This document shows positions 56,109-64,000 of a DNA stretch of 64,000 bases, piece after piece. The first letter of the stretch is position 1, and each line of letters opens with the position of its first letter. The stretch comes from Dugong dugon (Eukaryota > Chordata > Mammalia > Sirenia > Dugongidae). The stretch spans positions 4,377,501-4,441,500 of the forward strand of contig CM057465.1 in NCBI GenBank assembly GCA_030035585.1. The letters are read 5' to 3'. Below the pieces are notes generated by a model. The model had not been told where the DNA came from. It did no database searches and saw nothing but the letters and a program-made list of their open reading frames with translations. A program made the translations under genes and the position numbers.

Positions 56109-57818
56109 GTGATTGTTGTTAGGTGTCATCAAGTTGGTTTGGACTCATAGCGACCTTATGTGCAACGGAACAAAACACTGCCTCATCCTGCACCATCCTC
56201 AAAATCATTGCTATGCTTGAGCCTATTGTTGCAGCCACTGAGTCAATCCAACTCATTGAAGGTCTTCCTCTTTTTTGCTGACACCCTGCTTTACCAAGCA
56301 TGATGTCCTCCTCCAGGGACTGGTCCTTCCTGATAACATGTCCAAAGTAAGTGAGATGAAGTCTCAAGGTAACTCACATCTCAGGAGCATTCTAGTTGTA
56401 CTTATTCCAAGACAGACTTATTCGTTCTTCTGGCAGTCCATGGTATATTCAATATTCTTTGCCAGCATCATAATTCAAAGGCATCAATTCTTTTTCAGTC
56501 TTCCTTATTCACTGTCAAGCTTTTGCATGCATATGAGGCAATTGAAAATAGCATGGCTTGGGTTAGGCATACCTTAGTCCTCAAGGTGCTATCTTTGCTT
56601 CTTAACACTTTGTTGTTGTTAGGTGCAGCAAAATTTTACTTGTGCGTGATATCAATGATATTGTTTGATAATTTCCACATTCTATTGGATCACCTTTCTT
56701 TGGAATGCACACAAATATGGATCTATTCCTGTTGGTTGGCCAGGTAGCTGTCTTCCAAATTTCTTGGCATAGATGAGTGAGCACCTCCCGTGCTGCATCC
56801 CTTTGTTGAAACATCTCAACTGGTATTCCGTCAGTTCCTGGAGACTTGAATTTCACCAATGCCTTCAGTGCAGCTTGGATTTCTTCCTTCAATACCATAG
56901 GTTCTTGATCATATGGTACATCCTAAAATGGTTGAACATCAACCAATTCTTCTTGATATGATGACTCTGTGTATGTCTTCCGTCTTCTTTTGATGCTTCC
57001 TGCATCATTCAATAGTTTGCCCATAGACTCCTTTGGTATTACAACTTGAGGATTGAATTTTTTCTTCAGTTCTTTCAGCTTGAGAAATGCTGAGTGTTTT
57101 CTTCCCTTTTGGTTTTCTAACTCCAGGTCTTTGCACATTTCATTATAATACTTTACTTTGTCTTCTTGAGCTGCCCTTTGAAATATTCTGTTCAGCTCTT
57201 TTACTTTATCATTTCTTACTTTTGCTTTAGCTACTCTACATTCAAGAGGAAGTTTCACAGTCTCTTCTGACATCCATTTTGCTCTTTCCTTTCTTTCTTG
57301 TCTTTTTAATGATCCTTTTTGCTTTATTCATGTATAATGTCCTTGATGTCATCCCACAAGGTGTCTAGTCTTCGGTCATTAGTGTTCAATGTATCAAATC
57401 TATTCTTGAGACCGTCTTTAAATTAAGGCAGTATGTACTCTAGGTTGTACTTTGGCTCTCGTGGACTTGTTTTAATTTTCTTCAGCTTCAACTTGAACTT
57501 GCATATAAGCAATTTATCACCTGTTCTGCAGTCGGCCCTGTTCTTGTTCTGACTGATGATACTGAGCTTCTCCATCATCTCTTTCCACAAATGTAGTCGA
57601 TTTGATTCCTGTGTATTCCATCTCGCAAGGTCCACGTGTATAGTCACCATTATGTTGTTGAAAAAAAGTATTTCCAATGAATATTTTGCAATGAAATATT
57701 TGCAATGAAAATTTTGCAAGACCAAACACCTGTATTTCCAATATTCACTGGAAATTTTGGTCTTGCAAAATTCTATCATGTGATCTCCACCATCTTTTAT
57801 ATCATCAAGACCATATTT
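56109..57818 (-). pseudogene. RTE LINE, internally deleted, inserted in LTR
   Basis: Flanked by a perfect 11-bp duplication, tccacaggtat at 56098-56108 and 57819-57829. The left part (56109-56610) is the 3' end and C-terminal coding region (IDSVAATIGS...; MLGKAGCQQKRGRPS), reversed. At 56611-56625 a second RTE 3'-terminus motif appears, and then the first half of the RT domain (VKFKSPGTDGIPVEMFQ, about 56855) and the pre-RT linker (CKDLELENQKGRKHSAF). The YADD palm is absent. It runs back into the endonuclease region, where a local inverted duplication lies at 57710-57772. Non-functional. Confidence 0.88.
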
Positions 57819-57829
57819 TCCACAGGTAT

Positions 57830-57997
57830 AAAAACCAAAACCAAACCCTTTGCTGTCGAGTCGATTCGGGCTCATAGCAACCCTATAGGACAGAGTATAA
57901 ATGTCCCATAGGGTTTCCAAGGAGTGACTGGTGGATTCAAACAGCCAACCTTTTGATAAGCAGTTGAAGCTCTTGACTACTGTGCCACCAGGGCTCC
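57830..57997 (-). mobile_element. AfroSINE next to RTE in LTR
   Basis: 'aaaccaaaaccaaacccttt' tail at left, 'cactgtgccaccagggctcc'-like head at right. It lies immediately beside the right-hand target duplication of the RTE. Confidence 0.92.
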
Positions 57998-58055
57998 AGT
58001 AACAATTTGCAACATATATTTGATGGGAAAGGGGAACACAATTCAATCCATAACA

Positions 58056-59328
58056 GGAAGTATAAGCCAAAACCCCGCAGGGGGTGGAGACCAGGGGCTA
58101 GGGGCAGGGTGGGAGAGGGAGATGGAAACTGACTCAGATTCACAGGTGCCCTTGGAATCATGTGCACGTATGGTCTGAAAGGAACAATCTGCCATTTTGA
58201 AACGCTGTCTGGGAACTGGAACAATGATGGTCAGATTGCCCCAACCCCCACTGTGCAGTGACACCCTGAGCTCCCTGGAGTGGCCACTCAGAACGGAGGG
58301 GGTCAGAGCAACCCAAGAGCCCACCAGGCTCACTGCTCATTGCTGAACCAACCTGACAGAGAGGAGACCAGGTGTGGGGAGGCAGGGAACTTGCCAGGGC
58401 CAGGACGGCCACCAGTCTTTCCTGCAGGCCAGGCCCTGTCCTTTCCATCCAGTGCCAGCCTCCTGTGCACTGCTCTTTTCCAAGAACGACCTCATTTCCA
58501 GTCTCTAGACACTCTAGAGACTCACCTGCTCTCCTCTGCCCCTCTTACCAGCATAACAATTGCTCAATATTCTCCCAAGGTGCTCAGGGCTCACCCAGCC
58601 GTGAAATAGCAGAGCTTCAAGACTTCCCGATAAACTGACCATTTCTTAGAACTGCCCCAAAGTCTCAGCCCCTTCTCTGGAGCCCCGGCGGGGAGGTCTT
58701 GAGGGGGGAGGCAGTCAAGGTGGAGGAGAGGGCACTTTAGAAGCACTTCCTCTCTTCTCTTCCCAAGTTTAAGGTCTTCACAGCCCCTCCGTTGCCTCTG
58801 ACAGAATGACTTTCAATGCCATTTTATCAACTTTCTCTCTAAAGGGGATTGCCTTGATCCAGGAGTTAATTGTATTGACATTAACCTGTTTTAACAGGTC
58901 TAAAGTATCAATAAGTCATTTTTTAGTAGCTCTTCTTATTACAGCACTTTGTTAATGTATTGCACTTGAAGTGGCAAATAGCCCAAGAAATCATTGCTTT
59001 CCTGTAATATACTTTGTCTTTTTAAGTATTTTCTTTCCTCCTGGTAGTTCAGATACTTCTGAAGTTGATTTAGAGGTGAATAAAAACGAAGACCTGGCCT
59101 GTACTTCTAGCTGGGCCATAATCCCCTGTTATCCACCGGCTCATCTCACTGGGACAAAGACCATTTGCACGTCCCGCCATTTCTAGAAACAACCAGGATT
59201 TGAATAGTTGCATGTTATTTATTTGTTTCTAAGTAGGAAGGATCTGGGGATGTGTATAATCAAGGACTTCCGAGAAAGATTCAAGACTGAGTATAATATG
59301 GAACAAATCTTCATTTCGGCTTTTAAAA
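58056..59328. other. Repeat-poor, gene-free interval
   Basis: 58060-58800 is GC-rich with domain-free frames. 58800-59328 is AT-rich, without recognised transposons, and leads into the left arm of the inverted repeat. Confidence 0.45.
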
Positions 59329-59394
59329 AAAATACCAAAATCCATAGGTAGGTAAAGAAATAAAAATTCCAAAAACGTCAGCTCATTTAGAGGC
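59329..59394 (+). repeat. Inverted repeat, left arm core
   Basis: 66 bp that match the reverse complement of 60373-60438 with 6 mismatches (91%). Contains 'aaagaaataaaaattccaaa'. Weaker similarity extends outward on both sides. Confidence 0.93.
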
Positions 59395-59457
59395 TGACAA
59401 AATCTAGCTCTGAGCTTACTGTCAGCCAGAACAATGAGAGAAATACTCCGTGTGTTG

Positions 59458-60167
59458 TGTCTTAAGGAGCCCTGGTGTTGCAGTGGTTAAGCACTCATCT
59501 GCTAACTATTAAGGTTGGCAGTTTGAACAGACCAGCGCTCCTCAGGAGGAAGATGTGGCGATCTGCTTCTGTAAAGATTACTGCCTTGGAAACTCTATAG
59601 GCCAGTCTTACTCTGTCCTACAGGGTCACTGTGAGTCATAATCGACTTGACAGCAACAAACAGATATGGATTTTTATGAGTTGTGTCTTCATTTCCTAGG
59701 GCCACCATAACAAAATGCCACAAAGTGGGTGGCTTGAAAGAACAGAAATGTATTTCCTCACAGTTCTGGAAGCTAGGAGTTTGAACTCAGGGCATTGGAA
59801 GGGCTGTGTTCTCTCTCTGCCAGCTCTAGGGGAAGCCCCTTCTTGTCTCTTTCAGTTCTAGTAGCCCCGGGCGTTTCTTGGTGTTCCTTGGCTGCTTATA
59901 GATGTATCACCTCCATTGTAACATGGCGTCTGTCTTCCCCCTATATGTGTCTCTCTCTCCATGTCTGTTCTCCCCTTTTATAAGACACCACTTAGAAGGG
60001 ATCAGGGCTTACACTAGTCCAGTATGACCTCTTTAACTGATTACACCTGCAGAGAAAAGCATATTTTTCCCGAACAAGGTCATGCTTATAGGTACAGGGG
60101 TTAGGACTTCAATGTACCTCTTTTTGTTGGGGTGGGGGGAGGTGGGGCCACATTTCAACCCATAACA
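59458..60167 (-). mobile_element. MaLR/MLT1-type LTR with AfroSINE 6 bp inside its edge
   Basis: LTR pieces: 59458-59463 (tgtctt) and 59690-60167, ending 'atttcaacccataaca'. Flanks tgttg (59453-59457) and cgttg (60168-60172) fit a 5-bp duplication with one change. Split by the SINE at 59464-59679. Confidence 0.82.
59464..59679 (+). mobile_element. AfroSINE with 10-bp TSD
   Basis: Head 'ggagccctggtgttgcagtg', body 'aaagattactgccttggaaa', tail 'ctgtgagtcataatcgactt'. Perfect flanks gttgtgtctt at 59454-59463 and 59680-59689. Confidence 0.94.
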
Positions 60168-60372
60168 CGTTGTAATTCATATTTGGAATATAAAGGAAGC
60201 TGGCTGATGTTTCAGGGTAGGCGAGCTCTTTCATGGTTCTGAATTCTAAGAAGAGTTTACCACGTAGGTCCTTGGAGAAGGCATGCCATGGAATAAACAG
60301 TAAGTAATAACATTTTCCCTTCCTGCACACTTGTCATACTGCTGCCAGCAAGCTTGGAGTGAGATTTTGGCC

Positions 60373-60438
60373 GCCTCTAAATGAGCTGAGGCTTTTGGAA
60401 TTTTTATTTCTTTACCCATCTATGAATTTTGATATTTT
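60373..60438 (-). repeat. Inverted repeat, right arm core
   Basis: Reverse-complement partner of 59329-59394, containing 'ttttggaatttttatttctt'. See the finding for extent and interpretation. Confidence 0.93.
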
Positions 60439-60519
60439 CTAAAAGCTTAAACAAAGATCTGTTCTCTGTTGCACTTAGCCTCAAATTCTGAGTCATGCCC
60501 AGGAGTAACCAGAGGCATT

Positions 60520-60710
60520 GTTCTACATGAGCTAATGGTCACAATGATCCTATAAGGATAGAATTCGTATCACCTCCATGTGCAGATGAGAAACCGAGGC
60601 ACAGAGAGGTTAGGGAACCATCTTGATGCCCTACAGCCCTGAGGTGGCAGAAGTGGGATATGAACCCACCCCACCCCCTACAATGGTCTGGGCCTGAAGT
60701 CTTGCTCACG
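60520..60710 (-). repeat. MIR SINE remnant
   Basis: 'gatgagaaaccgaggcacag', 'agaggttagggaaccatctt' and 'gaagtgggatatgaaccca' in reversed MIR order. Confidence 0.85.
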
Positions 60711-60889
60711 CCCACCACTAGGGGAGCAGCTTCCTGCCTTGCCCACAGCTGCAACCCTGAAACTTGGTAGGCGCTTGAGTATTTCTAAATGAATGAATGA
60801 AAGGTAGTGCCTTCAATAGAGATGTATATGTTTTGGGTTTGATTTGGTTTGTTTCCAGGACACTTCCTTCAAGTATCTCCTAAAGAAAG

Positions 60890-61130
60890 ATGTTGTTTAA
60901 GAACTTGAGCTTTGAAGTTAGATGGAAATGAGTTCAAAACCTGGTTGTGAACTTCCTATCTTTGTATCTCCAGGCAAGTCACCATGTCCCACACCACATC
61001 CCACCTCTGGGCTTCATCCTCACTTCTGTAAAACAAGGAAAATAATGTCTTGCTCTTTTGTGCAGGTTAAATGAGAAATATATGCAAAGCACTTGGCATA
61101 GTTCCTGGCAGTCAGTGAAGTCTGTAATCG
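60890..61130 (+). repeat. MIR SINE remnant
   Basis: 'agaacttgagctttgaagtt', 'gggcttcatcctcacttctg', 'gttaaatgagaaatatatgc' and 'gcacttggcatagttcctgg' in MIR order. Confidence 0.85.
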
Positions 61131-62187
61131 GTGGTCAGGATGGAGGGGCAGAGAACCTGTCCCCCCTCCAAAGAACAAAGCAATCGGTTCACCTCCTCTA
61201 ACTACAGACGGAGTTGGCTCAGATCATTTTGATGCCAGGTTTTGAGTTCAAATACCACATATGAGTGTTCCTCTGTTTGTTCACATCTTGACCTCATGGG
61301 CCCTGGCTTGTTCATGAGCAAATGTCTTTTTTCCTAACCACCTCCAGCGGGTGTGGATGCTTCAATCCTTATGCGGACAATCACCCATTTAAGGACAACC
61401 TTCCCGAGTGAGAAGGGCTACAGAAGCCAGCCAATTTCAGGAAGATGTTTATTGCCACTCACAACCCTTCATGTCTAAATATTTCTTGACATGATTCAAA
61501 CAAGCTCTTCCCTAAGTGAGAATTCTCCCCTCCCTAAATAAGTCACAGAACTAACATCTCAAAATCTAAAGGTCTTGGAACCCTGCTCAGAAGGGCTGTG
61601 GTTCCACCATTGCTGCCATGTCCAGCTGCAGTTAATGACGGTGTCTTTGAGATTAACTGATTTCCTCTCAGCAGTGCAGCTCTAAAGGTCTGAAGTCACA
61701 GTGGGGCTGATCGGACCTCCTCTGGGCTGCCCACTAGTCTGCAGGGTACATTTCTGTATGTGGTCAGTCACACTGCCCACCACGGACCGAGGAGCATGCC
61801 CCCCCTCCCCAGGCTGCACTCCATCAACTGCCCTCTCAGGGTCCCCAAGCTGAACAAGGCTCAGAGATGGGGGAGTCCTGATGCAAAGCCAAAGGAGCCA
61901 TCCATGGGAAGAAGGGAAGAATCTCGTCAGCCGCTCGCTCACCGTGTGCCTGCTCCACCGCCTGTCTCCCTTGGCAACTCCTCCTCCAGGAGCTACCTCC
62001 TTTATGGAAAAGCACTCTGCTCAGACCCACAGGTCCTAGCAGGCACCTCCTTCTGCAGCAGGTGGTGGGACCCAGGTGTGTGGTTTTTTTAATACTGCCC
62101 GAGTCTGGAGGCCAGGATGGAAAATGAAGCTCTTACAGCCCCCCAGGCAGGTTCCCTGAGGGAAGAATGGGGACAGTCACTGTAGGT
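61131..62187. other. Gene-free interval
   Basis: No recognised transposon or exon. A 110-residue open frame at 61760-62092 has no domain. Confidence 0.45.
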
Positions 62188-62628
62188 TACACACAAACAC
62201 ATACAACATGCGAGCATACTGACACACAGGTGTCAGTACATGCACACACACACGTGAACACACATGTGAACACACTCGTGTATGTGCAGATACGTGAGCA
62301 CACTTGCAGACACAAGTGAGCACGTGTATACAGACACATAACTGAGTGCACATACAGACACACATATAAGGGATGCATACACACATGTGTGAACACAGGG
62401 ACACACACAGACACGTGTGTGAGCATAAACACACAAATGAACATGCCTACAAGCACATAAGCATACATGTGTGAGTGTACACAGGCACACATGAGCACAT
62501 GCAGGCACATATGTGAGTGCAAATACAGACACATGCATGTGAGCACACACACAGGCACACGCATGTTGGTATGCACGCGGACACACATGCAGGCACACAT
62601 GCAGGCACACACATGCATACAGGTGGGC
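62188..62628 (+). repeat. CA/TG-rich complex satellite
   Basis: About 440 bp of loosely repeated acac, catg, gtga and gcac words, mostly alternating purine-pyrimidine, without a fixed period. Cys-rich frames on the minus strand up to 199 residues are artefacts. Confidence 0.92.
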
Positions 62629-63529
62629 TCCTGAGACAGCTTAGGTTGTAGGATTTGCCCTAGCAAGAGTATGGTGCACTGAGTTGGGGGGGGGGACTGT
62701 GGCCCTTCCTCTGGCCCCCTCCAGTGACAGGCTGTCCCCCATGGGCAGGGCTTCTCCAGATGAAGAGCCCCGGTAGCACCTCCCACCCAGGTCTGCTCTC
62801 ACTGCCTCGCACTAGCCCTGCCTGGTCAGCCTCTTCTGCTCTTCCCTTGAACCACCTTGGGGACCTTGAACGCCCCTACACACCCGTGCAGGCTGTACGT
62901 AACGTCCACGTGGGCTGCCAGTGATCAGGGTGTGGACAAATGCTCACCTTTGTGACAGGTGACAGGAGAGTCCCCTGAGCCAGGAATCCACCCCCACCTG
63001 CACCCTCCTGAACATTCTACAGGCTTTTCCTGATCTCGACCCCGTGCCAGGCTCTGCCTCACCTGAGCCGGGGCAAGCATGGTGGGCTTGGCTTATAGGT
63101 CAGGCAGTACTGTCTCGGTCACCACCACACTTGTCTGTCACCAAGCAGGTGGTCAGAGGAGGTGGAAATGCCACCGGTCTGCACAGAGCTCCCACTGCCG
63201 AGACAGCTGCCCGGATGTATGCCACTTCACCCCGATGCAGCTCTGTCAGTGAAATGGTGAGATCAGGACGCGTGCCTGGGACCACACAGCCACAGTGGGA
63301 GAGAGCTGCCGTGGACCCGGGCCGCCAGGCAGGTGTCATTTGGGGGTTGGGCCTGACACAAAAGGAAATACGGGCACCCTGTGTTCATTTATCAAAATAC
63401 CCACCATATTTTGAAACAAACGAAAAAAGTGAACCAAAGCCCTACAGTCCAAGAACCTGACAACACATCAAGGCCCGCTTGCCCACTCTGCTCTCACACC
63501 ATTGTCAATTCTCCTTAACCCACCCAGAG
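62629..63529. other. GC-rich gene-free interval
   Basis: A run of ten G lies at 62686-62695. A 138-residue frame at 63044-63460 lacks a domain. 63225-63340 may be a reversed MIR ('cctgggaccacacagccaca'). Confidence 0.4.
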
Positions 63530-64000
63530 GTGGACGCCCCAGCCAGGTGGACGCCCCAGCCAGGTGGACGCCCCAGACAAGTGGACGCCTCAGCCAGGTG
63601 GACGTCCCAGACAAGTGGACGCCCCAGCCAGGTGGACGCCACAGCCAGGTACACACCCTAGCCAGGTGGACGCCCCAGCCAGGTAGACGCTCCAGCTGGG
63701 CACACGCCCCAGCCAGGTGGACGCCCCAGCCAGGTAGATGCCCCAGCCAGGTGGACACCCCAGCCAGGTAGACGCCCCAGACAGGTACACACCCCAGCCA
63801 GGTACATGCCCCAGCCAGGTGGACACCCCACCCAAGTAGATGCCCCCGCCATGTACACGCCCCAGCCAGGTGGACACCCCAGCCAGGTACACACCCCAGC
63901 CAGGTGGACACCCCAGCCAGGTGGACGCCCCAGCCAGGTACACACCCCAGCCAGGTGGATGCCCCAGCCAGGTGGACGCCCCAGCCAGGTGGACACCCCA
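63530..64000 (+). repeat. 17-bp minisatellite, continues past window edge
   Basis: 27 complete 17-bp units plus a partial one, the main unit being gtggacgccccagccag. Variants replace the first nine bases (gtacacacc, gtagacgcc, gtagatgcc). No unit has gained or lost a base. Because 17 is not a multiple of 3 and units lack stops, long frames appear on both strands; they are artefacts. Confidence 0.97.

Larger units (their letters stand above)
55740..58055 (-). mobile_element. MaLR-type LTR split by RTE and AfroSINE
   Basis: LTR parts are 55740-56108 and about 57998-58055 ('cacaattcaatccataaca' end). Inside are an RTE (56109-57818) and an AfroSINE (57830-57997). The outer flanks ggaagta at 55733-55739 and 58056-58062 match over 7 bp. 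Order of events: LTR first, then the RTE and SINE. Confidence 0.88.

Noticed and set aside
62187..62786. 199-residue Cys-rich minus-strand frame
   Set aside because: Product of the CA/TG-rich array; the Cys/Val/His alternation mirrors the dinucleotide pattern.
63468..63996. Overlapping 112-147-residue frames of repeating WLGRPPGWG-type peptide
   Set aside because: Created by the 17-bp minisatellite, which is open in all frames; no start context or flanking gene.
63530..64000. CRISPR-like regular spacing
   Set aside because: Units are contiguous with no unique spacers, and the DNA is mammalian.

Overview
This is a stretch of mammalian nuclear DNA, almost certainly from an afrotherian and most like an elephant. 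The diagnosis rests on repeats. There are at least 16 AfroSINE copies (tRNA-like head, then a body ending near 'tcggaatcgactcgacggca'), many RTE/Bov-B-type LINE fragments that share that 3' end, and a 7.8 kb L1. L2, MIR and MLT1/MaLR LTR remnants are those common to placental mammals. I found no host protein-coding gene, no functional tRNA gene and no other RNA gene that I can defend. The window reads as intergenic or deep intronic DNA.

Layout. 0-9 kb: an RTE 5' fragment at the left edge, several AfroSINEs, a long decayed L2 (3.2-5.15 kb), an LTR carrying a pure (GT)45 tract, and an MLT1 LTR with a 43-bp triplication. 9-21 kb: a block of old L1 pieces, all on the plus strand, invaded by LTRs with 5-bp target duplications, by AfroSINEs and by a 1.7 kb RTE piece holding the endonuclease region. 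21-31 kb: quieter DNA with MIR, L2 and MLT1, a tRNA-Gly-headed SINE split by a solo LTR, and a badly rearranged RTE reverse-transcriptase copy. 31.77-39.56 kb: a near full-length L1 (5'UTR, ORF1, ORF2, 3'UTR), dead in both ORFs. 39.6-48.4 kb: RTE 3' ends, LTRs, SINEs and L1 3' ends. 49.66-50.19 kb: a GGAT-type array with higher-order structure. 53.1-58.1 kb: a minus-strand L1 3' end and an LTR/RTE/SINE nest. 59.2-60.5 kb: an inverted repeat interrupted by an LTR and a SINE. 62.2-62.6 kb: a CA/TG-rich array. 63.53 kb to the right edge: a 17-bp minisatellite.

The most interesting theme is the relation among the RTE-derived elements. The window holds long RTE copies, copies reduced to their two ends, and two SINE families with different tRNA-like heads whose bodies match those same two ends. 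Together they suggest a route from autonomous RTE to end-fusion derivative to SINE. Other points are an RTE copy with a 3'-terminus motif stranded at an internal junction (possible template jumping), an RTE with a 119-bp internal duplication and a 5' inversion, and a 66-bp inverted repeat at 59.3/60.4 kb. Family names were assigned by eye from memory of consensus sequences, and boundaries of old repeats are approximate.
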